From the NCBI RefSeq assembly GCF_024171695.1, contig NZ_JAMTCF010000020.1, forward strand, positions 62,001 to 126,000: a stretch of 64,000 nucleotides of DNA, given 5' to 3'. The position numbers and the translations under genes were made by a program. Within the stretch, counting starts at the first letter, position 1. Every line of letters begins with the position of its first letter. Below the pieces are notes generated by a model. It made no database searches, was not told where the DNA came from, and worked only from the letters and a program-made list of their open reading frames with translations. The stretch is from Actinosynnema pretiosum (GTDB lineage: Bacteria; Actinomycetota; Actinomycetes; Mycobacteriales; Pseudonocardiaceae). Of the stretch, positions 52,512-61,613 are shown piece by piece.

Positions 52512-54542
52512 ATGTCCGTGCCAGGGGAGCTGATCGCCCGCAGCAACGCGCTGGGGGCCGATCCGCGCAACACCAACTACGCGGGCGGCAACACCTCCGC
52601 CAAGGGCAGCGGGCCGGACCCGGTGACCGGCGGGGACGTGGAACTGCTGTGGGTCAAGGGATCGGGCGGTGATCTGGGGACGCTGACCGAGGCGGGGCTG
52701 GCGGTGCTGCGGCTGGACCGCTTGCGCGCGCTGGCCGACGTCTACCCCGGCGAGGACCGCGAGGACGAGATGGTCGCCGCGTTCGACCACTGCCTGCACG
52801 GCAGGGGCGGGGCGGCCCCGTCGATCGACACCGCCATGCACGGCCTGGTCGACGCCCCGCACGTGGACCACCTGCACCCGGACTCCGGCATCGCGCTGGC
52901 CACCGCCGCCGACGGCCCGGCCCTGACCCGCGAGTGCTTCGGCGACCGGGTCGCCTGGGTCGACTGGCGCAGGCCCGGCTTCCAGCTGGGGCTGGACGTC
53001 GCGGAGGTCAAGCGCGCCAACCCGGACGCCATCGGGGTGGTCCTGGGCGGGCACGGCATCACCGCGTGGGGCGAGAGCTCGCAGGAGTGCGCCGCGCACT
53101 CGCTGGAGATCATCCGAACCGCCGAGGAGTTCCTGGCGCGCAAGGGTTCCCAGGAGCCGTTCGGCGCGGTCGTGCCCGGATTCGAGGCGCTGCAGGAGGA
53201 CGAGCGGCACGCGCGCGCCGCCGCGCTCGCCCCGGTGATCAGGGGCCTGGCCTCCACCGACGCCAGGCAGGTCGGGCACTACACCGACTGCCACGCCGTG
53301 CTGGACTTCTGCGCCCGCGAGAAGCTCGCCGACCTCGCCGCGCTGGGCACCAGCTGCCCGGACCACTTCCTGCGCACCAAGGTCCGGCCGCTGGTGCTGG
53401 ACCTGCCGCCCGCCGCGCCGCTGGACGAGACCGTCGCGCGGCTGCGCGAGCTGCACGCCGCCTACCGCGAGGACTACCGCGCCTACTACGAGCGGCACGC
53501 GCTCCCCGACTCGCCGCCGATGCGCGGCGCGGACCCGGCGATCGTGCTGGTGCCGGGCGTGGGCATGTTCTCCTTCGGCAAGGACAAGCAGACCGCCCGC
53601 GTGGCCGGGGAGTTCTACGTCAACGCGGTCAACGTCATGCGCGGGGCCGAGTCCGTCTCCCGCTACGCGCCGATCCCCGAGTCGGAGAAGTTCCGCATCG
53701 AGTACTGGGAGCTGGAGGAGGCCAAGCTCCGCCGGATGCCCAGGCCCAAGCCGCTGGCCGGGCGGGTCGCGCTGGTCACCGGCGCCGGGTCCGGGATCGG
53801 CAAGGCGGTGGCGGAGCGGCTAGCGGCGGAAGGCGCCTGCGTGGTCGTGGCCGACCTGGACGGGGCGTCGGCGGGCGCGGTGGCGAAGGGCATCGGTGGG
53901 CCGGACCGGGCCGTGCCCGTGGTCGCCGACGTCACCGACGCAGGTCAGGTCGCCGGGGCGGTCGCGGCGGCGGCGCTGGCGTTCGGCGGGCTCGACCTGG
54001 TGGTCAACAACGCCGGGCTGTCCATCTCGAAGTCGTTGCTGGACACCACCGAGCAGGACTGGGACCTCCAGCACCGGGTGATGGCACGCGGCTCGTTCCT
54101 GGTCGCCAAGGCCGCCGCCCGCGCCATGATCGACCAGGGGATCGGCGGCGACGTCGTCTACATCGCCTCGAAGAACTCGGTGTTCGCCGGACCCAACAAC
54201 GTCGCCTACGGCGCGGCCAAGGCCGACCAGGCGCACCAGGTGCGGCTGCTGGCGGCCGAGCTCGGCGGGCACGGCATCCGCGTCAACGGGGTCAACCCGG
54301 ACGGGGTGGTGCGCGGCAGCGGCATCTTCGCCGGTGGCTGGGGCGCGCAGCGGGCGGCGGTGTACGGGGTGCCGGAGGAGGAGCTGGGCGCGTTCTACGC
54401 CCAGCGCACGCTGCTCAAGCGCGAGGTGCTGCCCGAGCACGTGGCGGCGGCGGTGTTCGCGCTGACCGGCGGGGAGCTGTCGCTGACCACGGGGCTGCAC
54501 GTGCCGGTCGACGCCGGTGTCGCCGCGGCGTTCCTGCGGTAG
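52512..54542 (+). CDS. rhaEW: Bifunctional rhamnulose-1-phosphate aldolase / lactaldehyde dehydrogenase
   Basis: 676 residues; ATG at 52512 with GGGGAG 8 bases upstream (a GTG at 52506 overlapping the rhaI stop is possible). Residues 1-400 are a class II aldolase: HLHPDSG at 120-126 and GGHG at 179-182 carry zinc-binding histidines. Residues 415-676 are a short-chain dehydrogenase with TGAGSGIG at 423-430, NNAG at 499-502 and Y-x-x-x-K (Tyr566, Lys570). It cleaves L-rhamnulose-1-phosphate to DHAP and L-lactaldehyde and probably oxidises the latter to L-lactate with NAD+. Confidence 0.93.
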   Translation: MSVPGELIARSNALGADPRNTNYAGGNTSAKGSGPDPVTGGDVELLWVKGSGGDLGTLTEAGLAVLRLDRLRALADVYPGEDREDEMVAAFDHCLHGRGGAAPSIDTAMHGLVDAPHVDHLHPDSGIALATAADGPALTRECFGDRVAWVDWRRPGFQLGLDVAEVKRANPDAIGVVLGGHGITAWGESSQECAAHSLEIIRTAEEFLARKGSQEPFGAVVPGFEALQEDERHARAAALAPVIRGLASTDARQVGHYTDCHAVLDFCAREKLADLAALGTSCPDHFLRTKVRPLVLDLPPAAPLDETVARLRELHAAYREDYRAYYERHALPDSPPMRGADPAIVLVPGVGMFSFGKDKQTARVAGEFYVNAVNVMRGAESVSRYAPIPESEKFRIEYWELEEAKLRRMPRPKPLAGRVALVTGAGSGIGKAVAERLAAEGACVVVADLDGASAGAVAKGIGGPDRAVPVVADVTDAGQVAGAVAAAALAFGGLDLVVNNAGLSISKSLLDTTEQDWDLQHRVMARGSFLVAKAAARAMIDQGIGGDVVYIASKNSVFAGPNNVAYGAAKADQAHQVRLLAAELGGHGIRVNGVNPDGVVRGSGIFAGGWGAQRAAVYGVPEEELGAFYAQRTLLKREVLPEHVAAAVFALTGGELSLTTGLHVPVDAGVAAAFLR

Positions 54543-54554
54543 AGGGGGATCGGG

Positions 54555-55961
54555 GTGCGGGTGGCGGCGGTGGACCTCGGGGCCACCAGCGGGCGGGTCG
54601 TGGTCGGCGAGGTCGGCGGCGGGCGGGTGCGGCTGGCCGAGGTGCGGCGGTTCCCCAACGGGCCGGTCGACGGCGGCGGCGTGCTGCGCTGGGACACCGG
54701 CGCGCTGTTCGCCGAGTCCGAGGCCGGGCTGCGCGACGCCGGACGCCTGGACGGCATCGGGATCGACTCGTGGGCGGTGGACTACGGGCTGCTCGACGCG
54801 GACGGCGCGCTGCTGGCCCCGCCCGCCCACCACCGGGACGGGCGCACCGCCGGGATGCCCGCGCGGGTGCACGCCCTGGTGCCGGAGGAGGAGCTGTACG
54901 CGGTGAACGGGGTGCAGTCGCTGCCCTTCACCACCGTCTACCAGCTCGCCGCCGAGACCGACCTCGACCGCGCCGAGACCCTGCTGCTCGTCCCCGACCT
55001 GCTGGTGCACCACCTCACCGGCGCGGTCGGGGCCGAGCGGACCAACGCGTCCACCACCGGCCTGTACGACGTGCGCGCGGGGGAGTGGGCGCTCGGGGTG
55101 GCCGAGCGGGTCGGGGTGCCCGGCCGGTTGCTGCCGCCGCTGCGCTCGCCGGGCGAGGTGCTCGGGACCGCGCTGGGCGCGCCCGTGGTCGCGGTCGGCT
55201 CGCACGACACCGCGTCCGCCGTGCTGGGCGTGCCCGCGCGCCCCGACCGGCCGTTCGCGTACCTGTCCTCGGGGACGTGGTCGCTGATCGGCGTTGAGCT
55301 GGAGCGCCCGCTGCTCACCGGGGCGGCGCGGCTGGGCGGGTTCGGGAACGAGGCCGGGGTGGACGGCACGACCCGGTTGCTGCGCAACGTGATGGGGCTG
55401 TGGGTGCTCACCGAGGCGCTGCGGGCGTGGGGGAGCGACGACCTGGCGGGCGCGCTGGCGGCGGCGGCGCACGCGCCCGCGTTCGGGCCGGTGGTGGACG
55501 TGGACGCGCCCGCCTTCCTGCCGCCGGGCGACATGCCCGGCCGGATCGCCGCCGCCTGCCGGGCGAGCGGGCAGCGCGAGCCGGGGACGCGCGGCGAGGT
55601 GGTGCGGTGCGTGCTGGAGAGCCTGGCGCTGGCGTACCGGCGGGCGCTGCGCGGGCTGGAGCGGGTGACCGGGACCGGGGTGGAGGTGCTGCACGTGGTG
55701 GGGGGAGGGGCGCGCAACGACCTGCTGTGCGCGCTGACCGCCGACGCGTGCGGGGTGCCGGTGGTGGCCGGGCCGGTGGAGGCGACCGCGCTGGGGAACG
55801 TGCTGGTGCAGGCGCGGGCCCTGGGCGCGGACCTGCCGGACCGGTGGGCGGTGCGGGAGCTGGTGGCGGCGTCGACGGCGCTGCGGGTCCACCGGCCGGG
55901 GGACGGGCGGGCGTGGGACGCGGCGGAGGCGCGGGCCGAGGCTGCGGGGGTGTGGGGGTAG
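54555..55961 (+). CDS. rhaB: Rhamnulokinase
   Basis: 468 residues from GTG at 54555. FGGY-kinase signatures are present: VDLGATSGRVVVGEV (phosphate loop), GIGIDSWAVDYGLLDADG, NGVQSLPFTTVYQL, AVGSHDTASAVLGVP, LSSGTWSLIGVE and VLHVVGGGARNDLLC (ATP-binding). It phosphorylates L-rhamnulose to the substrate of the aldolase encoded just upstream. It is the last gene of the rhamnose operon. Its 3' third is even richer in G on the coding strand than its neighbours. Confidence 0.93.
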   Translation: MRVAAVDLGATSGRVVVGEVGGGRVRLAEVRRFPNGPVDGGGVLRWDTGALFAESEAGLRDAGRLDGIGIDSWAVDYGLLDADGALLAPPAHHRDGRTAGMPARVHALVPEEELYAVNGVQSLPFTTVYQLAAETDLDRAETLLLVPDLLVHHLTGAVGAERTNASTTGLYDVRAGEWALGVAERVGVPGRLLPPLRSPGEVLGTALGAPVVAVGSHDTASAVLGVPARPDRPFAYLSSGTWSLIGVELERPLLTGAARLGGFGNEAGVDGTTRLLRNVMGLWVLTEALRAWGSDDLAGALAAAAHAPAFGPVVDVDAPAFLPPGDMPGRIAAACRASGQREPGTRGEVVRCVLESLALAYRRALRGLERVTGTGVEVLHVVGGGARNDLLCALTADACGVPVVAGPVEATALGNVLVQARALGADLPDRWAVRELVAASTALRVHRPGDGRAWDAAEARAEAAGVWG

Positions 55962-55977
55962 CCGCCAGGATGGTCGG

Positions 55978-56310
55978 GTGGACGAACAGGTCATCCCCAT
56001 CCTCCGCGTCGCGCACGCCCCCACCGCCGTCGCCTGGTACGCCAGGCTCGGGTTCGAGCAGCGGTGGGAGCACCGGTTCGAGCCGGGGCTGCCCGCGTTC
56101 GTGGAGGTGGCCAGGGGCGAGGTGCGGCTGTTCCTGTCCGAGCACACCGGCGACGCCCGGCCGGACACGCTGGTGTACCTGCGGGTGCGCGACGTGGACG
56201 CGGTCGCGGGCGAGTTCGGCGTTCCGGTGGAGCGGGCGCCGTGGGGGCGCGAGGTCGAGCTGCGCGACCCCGACGGCAACCGGCTGCGCGTCGGGTCACC
56301 GAGCTCCTAG
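55978..56310 (+). CDS. Glyoxalase/bleomycin-resistance (VOC) family protein
   Basis: 110 residues from GTG, 16 bases after rhaB on the same strand. It is a single VOC unit: VIPILRVAHAPTAVAWYARLGFEQRWEHRF, EVRLFLSEHTGDARPDTLVYLRVRDVDAVAGEFG, ELRDPDGNRLRVGSP. Short proteins of this kind dimerise and may bind antibiotics of the bleomycin type or act as small enzymes. Cotranscription with rhaB is possible. It overlaps the convergent amidohydrolase gene by 4 bases. Confidence 0.87.
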   Translation: MDEQVIPILRVAHAPTAVAWYARLGFEQRWEHRFEPGLPAFVEVARGEVRLFLSEHTGDARPDTLVYLRVRDVDAVAGEFGVPVERAPWGREVELRDPDGNRLRVGSPSS

Positions 56311-57614
56311 CGCGACAACCGGTCCCGCACGCGACCCGCCCGCGCGAGCAGGTCGGTGGGGTCGCGCAGCAGGCGGCCGTCGCGCTTGACCGCCCTGCCC
56401 GCGACCAGCACCGTCTCCACGTCACCCCGGTCCGCGCTCTGCACCACCGCGCCCACCGGGTCGTGCACCGGCGCGATCCCCGGCCGGTCTGCGCGCAGCA
56501 CGACCAGGTCGGCCTGCTTGCCCGGCGTCAGCGAGCCGATCTCGTCGGCCATGCCCAGCGCCCGCGCGCCGTTGATCGTCGCGGCCTCCAGCGCCTGCCG
56601 CGAGGTCATCAGCCGGGGCGGCGGCTCGTCCCGGCCGGGCGCGCCGGGGCCGTGCAGGGCGGTGTGCCTGGCCGACTGGAGCCCCGACCGCATCTGGCTG
56701 AACATGTCGCCCGGACCGGTGGACTCCACGTCCGTGCCCAGCGTCGGCCGCAGCCCCGCCTCCAGCGCGGCGGCCAGCGGCGGCGTGCCGTGGCCCATCA
56801 GCATCTCCACCACCGGCGCCACGGACAGCGCCGCGCCGCTCTCGGCGAGCACCGCCAGCTCCGCCGCGTCCAGCCCGGTGCCGTGGACGAACACCGCCCT
56901 CGGGCCGAACACGCCGAGGTCGCGCAGGTCGCTCGGCTCCAGCCCGCCCCGACCGCCCAGGCAGTGCAGCACGACCGGCACGTCCAGCTCGCCCGCCAGC
57001 GCCCAGTTCCACCGCGCCGCCTCCGGGGTGAACGCGTCCACGCACAGCCCCATGCGCACCCGCGCGCCCCGGTCCGGCAGCAGCTCGGCCAGCCGCCGCA
57101 CCCCCGCCTCGGACAGGCCGCCGTGGTCCGGGCGGTCCTCGCCCATCGCGCTGTGGCCGAACGCGAACACCGCCCGCAGCCCGGACTCGCGCAGCGCGGC
57201 GACCGCGGCCTCGGTGCGGCCGGGGCGGTCGTTGATGTTGGCCACGTCCTGCACCGTCGTGATGCCCGCGTCGAGCGCGGTCAGCGCGCTCAGGGCGGTG
57301 CCGACGCCGACGTCCTCCGGGGTGAGCAGGGAACCGCAGTGGCCGAGCACGTCGGCGAAGTACTCGGGCAGCGTCTGGTCCGCGCCCCGACCGCGCAGCA
57401 CCGCCAGCCACATGTGCCGGTGCGAGTCCACGAAACCGGGGACCACGATCCGGCCGGTCCCGTCCAGGACCTCCTCCGCGTCGGCGGGGGCGACGCCCGC
57501 GCCCACTGCGGTGATCACGCCGTCCTCCACGACCAGGTCCGCGCCGACCAGGTCGCCGAGCCGCTCGTCCATGGTCAGCAGGGTCGTGTTGGTGATCGCC
57601 AAGCGGTGGGGCAA
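56307..57614 (-). CDS. Amidohydrolase (cytosine deaminase/TRZ-ATZ type)
   Basis: 435 residues from a TTG start at 57614 preceded by GGAGG. The metal-dependent hydrolase barrel shows HRH at 65-67 (FVDSHRHMW), VLHCLGG, VFVHGTGLDAAEL with further ligand His, and LGTDVESTGPGDMF with the catalytic Asp. TINGARALGMADEIGSLTPGKQADLVVL is the usual C-terminal motif. These enzymes hydrolytically deaminate or dechlorinate heterocycles. The substrate is unknown and no transport gene is adjacent. Confidence 0.9.
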   Translation of the reverse strand: MPHRLAITNTTLLTMDERLGDLVGADLVVEDGVITAVGAGVAPADAEEVLDGTGRIVVPGFVDSHRHMWLAVLRGRGADQTLPEYFADVLGHCGSLLTPEDVGVGTALSALTALDAGITTVQDVANINDRPGRTEAAVAALRESGLRAVFAFGHSAMGEDRPDHGGLSEAGVRRLAELLPDRGARVRMGLCVDAFTPEAARWNWALAGELDVPVVLHCLGGRGGLEPSDLRDLGVFGPRAVFVHGTGLDAAELAVLAESGAALSVAPVVEMLMGHGTPPLAAALEAGLRPTLGTDVESTGPGDMFSQMRSGLQSARHTALHGPGAPGRDEPPPRLMTSRQALEAATINGARALGMADEIGSLTPGKQADLVVLRADRPGIAPVHDPVGAVVQSADRGDVETVLVAGRAVKRDGRLLRDPTDLLARAGRVRDRLSR

Positions 57615-57671
57615 CTCCGGCCTCCGTGCTCGTGGAAGAACCGGAGGCTAGCAACGGGAAGCCCTGCGGGA

Positions 57672-57688
57672 CACCCCTTTCCGGGGTG
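57672..57688. terminator. Small hairpin between SnoaL-like gene and amidohydrolase gene
   Basis: CACCCC and GGGGTG around TTTCC, just after the stop of the SnoaL-like gene and before the amidohydrolase start on the same strand. A second GC-rich inverted pair follows at about 57691-57710. Confidence 0.5.
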
Positions 57689-57721
57689 CCGGGGGAGCGC
57701 CCCTCCGACACCCCGAAGCCG

Positions 57722-58081
57722 TCAGGGCCTGCGGAACTCCGGCTGGTCCAGCACCCGCAGCCAGGTCCCGTCCGGCTGCCTGCGCGCCACCTGCGCCCGC
57801 GCGCCCGCGCCGTCCGACGGGGGCGTGGAGGTCAGGGCCAGGTCGCCGCTGACCAGGGTGGGCAGCGGGGGTTCCGGGGTGAAGCGCGGGCGGTGCGCCA
57901 GGACCGACGTCCACAGGGCCTCGATCGCGGCCCGGCCCGCCGTCACCTCGCCGGGCGGGTAGGCCATGACCGCGTCCGGCTCGTACAGCTCGGCCACGCC
58001 CGCCGCGTCGCCCGCGTTGGAGCGCTCGACGAACAGCCTGGTCAGGTCCTCGGGGGTCAGTGCTTTCTCTCGTTCAACCAC
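57722..58081 (-). CDS. SnoaL-like/ketosteroid isomerase-type protein
   Basis: 119 residues from the GTG at 58081; an ATG at 58144 would run into the LysR promoter and was not chosen. It fits the SgcJ/EcaC-like NTF2 fold: LTRLFVERSNAGDAAGVAELYEPDAVMAYPPGEVTAGRAAIEALW, then LVSGDLALTSTPPSDGAGARAQVARRQPDGTWLRVLDQP. Such proteins are small enzymes or ligand binders without a fixed reaction. It is divergent from a LysR gene, which probably controls it. Confidence 0.82.
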   Translation of the reverse strand: MVEREKALTPEDLTRLFVERSNAGDAAGVAELYEPDAVMAYPPGEVTAGRAAIEALWTSVLAHRPRFTPEPPLPTLVSGDLALTSTPPSDGAGARAQVARRQPDGTWLRVLDQPEFRRP

Positions 58082-58114
58082 GTGGACCAGCCTGCGCCGG
58101 GTGGAATCAGAAGT

Positions 58115-58134
58115 CCAACAGATGGATCTGCTGG
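58115..58134. promoter_or_regulatory. 20-bp near-palindrome, candidate LysR site
   Basis: CCAACAGATGGATCTGCTGG is symmetric apart from one mismatched pair and the centre, and lies in the 71-bp region between the SnoaL-like and LysR genes. Confidence 0.55.
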
Positions 58135-58152
58135 GAACTAGCATTCCTGGTC

Positions 58153-59010
58153 ATGGATCTGCGTCAGCTGGAGTACCTGGTCGCGGTGGCCGAGGAGCGG
58201 AACTTCACCCGTGCCGCCGCGCGCGTGCACGTGTCCCAGTCGGGGGTGAGCGCGCAGGTCCGGCAGTTGGAGCGCGAGCTCGGGGCCGAGCTGTTCGACC
58301 GGACCAGCCGGGTCGTGGCGCTGACCGCCGCCGGTGAGGCCGCCCTCGCGCACGCCCGCGCCGCGCTCGCCTCGGCCGCCGCGCTCGGGCAGGCGGTGGG
58401 GGAGGTGGCCGGGGTGGTGCGCGGGTCGCTCGTGGTGGGCATGGTCGCGGGGTGCGCGCTCACGCCGCTGTTCGACGCGCTCGCCGACTTCCACCGCGCG
58501 CACCCCGGCGTGCGGTTGCGGCTGGTGGAGGGGGTGTCGGAGGAGCTGGTGGACGAGGTGCGGCGGGGCGTGCTGGACCTGGCGCTGGTCGGGGTCGCGG
58601 AGGCGCCGGAGGGGCTGGGGGTCCACGTGGTCGTGGCCGACTCGCTCGTCGCGCTGGTCCCCGAGGGGCACCCGGTCGCGGCGGGCGCGGACCCGTTCGC
58701 GCACCCGCTGGTGGCGATGCCCCCAGGGACGGGGTTGCGGGCGGCGCTGGACGCGCGGTGCGCGGCGGCGGGGGAGCGGGCGGAGATCGTGCTGGAGGCC
58801 AGCGCGCCGGACGCGGTGGCCGCGCTCGCGGCTCGGGGGTTGGGGGTCGCGGTGCTGGGGGCGTCGATGGCCTCGGCGTACCCGGACCTGACCCCCGTGC
58901 CGATCCCGGACACCCGCGCGCTGCTGGCGCTGGTGTGGCGGGATCGGGCGTCCCCGGCCGCTCGGGCCCTCCTTGGAATTATTCGGAATAATTCCTTCAG
59001 TGTTGACTAA
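58153..59010 (+). CDS. LysR-family transcriptional regulator
   Basis: 285 residues from ATG at 58153. The winged helix is at the N-terminus (MDLRQLEYLVAVAEERNFTRAAARVHVSQSGVSAQVRQLERELGAELF) and the LysR substrate-binding domain fills the rest (GSLVVGMVAGCALTPLFDALADFHRAHPGVRLRLVEG). It is divergent from the SnoaL-like gene and likely activates or represses it through the near-palindrome at 58115-58134. Its stop overlaps the convergent DedA gene by 4 bases. Confidence 0.9.
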   Translation: MDLRQLEYLVAVAEERNFTRAAARVHVSQSGVSAQVRQLERELGAELFDRTSRVVALTAAGEAALAHARAALASAAALGQAVGEVAGVVRGSLVVGMVAGCALTPLFDALADFHRAHPGVRLRLVEGVSEELVDEVRRGVLDLALVGVAEAPEGLGVHVVVADSLVALVPEGHPVAAGADPFAHPLVAMPPGTGLRAALDARCAAAGERAEIVLEASAPDAVAALAARGLGVAVLGASMASAYPDLTPVPIPDTRALLALVWRDRASPAARALLGIIRNNSFSVD

Positions 59011-59663
59011 AAGGAGTCTTCCGGGAGACGGCGGCGGGACCGGACCCGGACGATGACGAAGAGGACGACGGCGACCGCCACGGCCGCGAGCACCACCGTC
59101 TGGAAGACGCCCGCGTAGTCGTCGACCACGTGCCAGTTCGCCCCCAGCAGGTAGCCCGCCACGACGAACACCGAGTTCCAGACCAGGCTCCCGGCGGTGG
59201 TCAGGAGCAGGAACTTCGTGGGGGACATGCGCTCCACCCCGGCGGGAAGGGAGATGACGCTGCGGAACAGCGGCACCATCCGGCCCAGGAACACGGCCTT
59301 GGCCCCGTGCTCGGCGAACCAGCGCTCCGCGCGGTCGAAGTCGGCCACCTCCAGCAGCGGCACCCGCGCGATCACCGCCCTGGTCCGGTCGCGGCCCAGC
59401 AGCGCGCCCAGCAGGTAGACGATGACCGCGCCCGCCACCGAGCCCAGGGTCGTCCACAGCAGCGCCTCGGCGAGGCCGAACGTGCCCCGGCTGGCGGAGA
59501 ACCCGGCCAGCGGCAGGACCAGTTCGCTGGGGATCGGCGGGAACAGGTTGTCCGCGCCCACGACCAGCGCCGCGCCGGGACCGCCCAGCGCGTCCATCAG
59601 GTCCACCGCCCAGCCCGCCAGGCCGCCGAGCGGTTCGGAGGTGGGCGGCGTTGCGTCGATCAT
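59007..59663 (-). CDS. DedA/SNARE-associated family membrane protein
   Basis: 218 residues. DedA hallmarks: ENLFPPIPSE-like VGADNLFPPIPSELVLPLAG near residues 35-54, GSVAGAVIVYLLGALLG, FLGRMVPLFRSVISLPAGVERMSPTKFLLLTTAGSLVWNSVFVVAGYLLG. It has about five membrane helices. DedA proteins are now linked to flipping of lipid carriers (undecaprenyl phosphate, phosphatidylethanolamine), with proton coupling. The basic C-terminus (RVRSRRRLPEDSF) should be cytoplasmic. Confidence 0.91.
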   Translation of the reverse strand: MIDATPPTSEPLGGLAGWAVDLMDALGGPGAALVVGADNLFPPIPSELVLPLAGFSASRGTFGLAEALLWTTLGSVAGAVIVYLLGALLGRDRTRAVIARVPLLEVADFDRAERWFAEHGAKAVFLGRMVPLFRSVISLPAGVERMSPTKFLLLTTAGSLVWNSVFVVAGYLLGANWHVVDDYAGVFQTVVLAAVAVAVVLFVIVRVRSRRRLPEDSF

Positions 59664-59826
59664 GATTTTTCCTTGCTGTGAAAGGGTTTTGCGGACAGCT
59701 CGACGCTAGGCGGGGCTGAGGGGTCGGGGAATGCGGCGACCCGCCCGGCCGTGCTGGGGCAGGCCTCACGCCGGTGGTGCGGTAAACCTCAGGTCGCCGG
59801 GCGTGGCCCGCCGCTACCGTGGCCGC

Positions 59827-60960
59827 GTGATCCACACCGACGAGCTGAGCGCGGGCGCGGTGGCCGGGAGCTGGGGGCGGGCCGTCGTCGGTGTCCTCCT
59901 CGGCGGGCTGCTCGCGCTGGCCACCCCGCTGCTGCTGTGGCCGGTCGGGCGCGACCGCCTCGCCCTCGCGCTGGCCGCCGCCCAGGTCCGGCTGATCACC
60001 CGCTGGCACGGCCCCGTCCACGTCGAGCGCCCCGCGCCCGCCCGGTGCAGGCGCTACCTGCTGCTGCGCTGGCCGGTCGGACTGCTCGGGCTCGGCGTGC
60101 TCGCGCTGCTGCTGGTGTGCCTGGTCGTGGGGGCCTCGATGCTGTCGGCGTTCCTGCTGGACGGCGACTGGGCGCTGGTCGAGGACTCGCGCGAGCGGGT
60201 GGGCGCGGCGCTGCTGCTGGTGTCCGCCCCGATCGGGGTCATGCTGACCTTCGTCACCGCCGCGGGCGTGTTCGGCGTCGGCACGCTCGACCGGTGGCTT
60301 GCCGCCGAGGCGCTGGGGGTGAGCGACCGGGCGCTGCTGCGGCGCAGGGTCGCCGAGCTGACCACCACCCGCGCCGACGTGGTCGACGCCGTCAACGACG
60401 AGCGGCGGCGCATCGAGCGGGACCTGCACGACGGGGTGCAGCAGCGGGTCGTGGCGCTGGGCGTGCTGGTCGGGCGGGCGCACCGGGCGGGCGCGGGCGA
60501 CCGGGCCCGCGACCTGCTGGAGCAGGCGCTGGTGGTGTCGCAGGAGACCATCGCCGAGCTGCGGCAGGTGGCGCTGCGGGTCTACCCGAGCGCGCTGGAC
60601 GCCGGTGGGCTGCCCGCCGCGCTGGAGGCGCTGGCCGAGCGCTCGACCACGCCGGTGGCGCTGCGGGTCGACCCCGGCAGGCTGCCCGCCGCCGTGGAGG
60701 TGGCGCTGTACTTCGTGGCGTCCGAGGCGGTCAACAACGCGGTCAAGCACGCGGGGGCCACGCGCGTGGAGGTCGTCGTGGCGGAGCGGGACGGGCGGGT
60801 CGAGCTGAGCGTGTCCGACGACGGGGCGGGTGGCGCCGATCCGGCCGGGCCGGGGCTGTCCGGGTTGGCGCGGCGGGTGCTGGCGGCCGACGGGGTGTTC
60901 GGGGTGGACAGCCCGGCGGGCGGGCCCACCGTGGTGCGGGCGGTGCTGCCGTGCGGGTGA
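59827..60960 (+). CDS. Sensor histidine kinase (HisKA_3 type)
   Basis: 377 residues from the GTG at 59827; upstream in-frame starts (59731, 59803) would add an unlikely basic leader. Membrane helices lie near residues 18-38, 82-110 and 125-152. The dimerisation/phosphoacceptor segment is DERRRIERDLHDGVQQRVVALGVLVGRA with His201. The ATPase region contains VASEAVNNAVKHAGATRVEV and SDDGAGGADPAGPGLSGL. It phosphorylates the response regulator encoded next, whose start overlaps its end by 10 bases. The signal is unknown. Confidence 0.9.
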   Translation: MIHTDELSAGAVAGSWGRAVVGVLLGGLLALATPLLLWPVGRDRLALALAAAQVRLITRWHGPVHVERPAPARCRRYLLLRWPVGLLGLGVLALLLVCLVVGASMLSAFLLDGDWALVEDSRERVGAALLLVSAPIGVMLTFVTAAGVFGVGTLDRWLAAEALGVSDRALLRRRVAELTTTRADVVDAVNDERRRIERDLHDGVQQRVVALGVLVGRAHRAGAGDRARDLLEQALVVSQETIAELRQVALRVYPSALDAGGLPAALEALAERSTTPVALRVDPGRLPAAVEVALYFVASEAVNNAVKHAGATRVEVVVAERDGRVELSVSDDGAGGADPAGPGLSGLARRVLAADGVFGVDSPAGGPTVVRAVLPCG

Positions 60961-61610
60961 TCCTGGCCGAGGACTCGACGCTGCTGCGCGAGGGCCTGGT
61001 GCGGTTGCTGGCGGAGGAGGGGCACGAGGTCGTCGCGGCGGTGGGCAGCGCGCCCGAGCTGCTGGCCCAGGTCGCGCGGCACCGGCCCGACGTGGTGGTG
61101 ACCGACGTGCGGATGCCGCCCGGCGGTGGGGACGACGGGCTGCGCGCGGCGCTGCGGATCAGGGCGGAGCGCCCGGAGGTCGCGGTGCTGGTGCTGTCGC
61201 AGTACGTGGAGCGGCGGTACGCGACCGAGCTGATCACCGGGGGCGGCGGGAAGGTCGGGTACCTGCTCAAGGACCGGGTGGTGCGGGTCGGGGAGTTCCT
61301 GGACGCGGTGGAGCGGGTCGCGGCCGGGGGGACGGTGTTCGACCCGGAGGTGGTGCGTCGGCTGCTGGCGCGCGGCGGGCGCGGCGACCCGCTGGCCGCG
61401 CTCACGCCGCGCGAGGCGCGGGTGCTCGCGCTGATGGCCGAGGGGCTGACCAACGCGCGCATCGCGGAGCGGGTGCACGTGTCGGTGAGCGCGGTGGAGA
61501 AGCACGTGAACGGGGTGTTCGACAAGCTCGGGCTCGCCGGGCTCGCCGGGGTGGCCGGGGTGAGCAGGCGGGTGGTGGCGGTGGTGCGGTACCTGGGGCA
61601 GGAGCGGTGA
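60951..61610 (+). CDS. LuxR/NarL-family response regulator
   Basis: 219 residues from GTG at 60951. The receiver domain has the acidic pair ED at 7-8, phosphoacceptor Asp in VVVTDVRMPPGG near residue 52 and the conserved Lys in GYLLKDRV. The LuxR helix-turn-helix is at the C-terminus (LTPREARVLALMAEGLTNARIAERVHVSVSAVEKHVNGVFDKL). It is translationally coupled to the kinase gene, so the two form a two-component system. It is convergent with a second histidine kinase gene. Confidence 0.92.
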   Translation: MRVILAEDSTLLREGLVRLLAEEGHEVVAAVGSAPELLAQVARHRPDVVVTDVRMPPGGGDDGLRAALRIRAERPEVAVLVLSQYVERRYATELITGGGGKVGYLLKDRVVRVGEFLDAVERVAAGGTVFDPEVVRRLLARGGRGDPLAALTPREARVLALMAEGLTNARIAERVHVSVSAVEKHVNGVFDKLGLAGLAGVAGVSRRVVAVVRYLGQER

Positions 61611-61613
61611 GGG

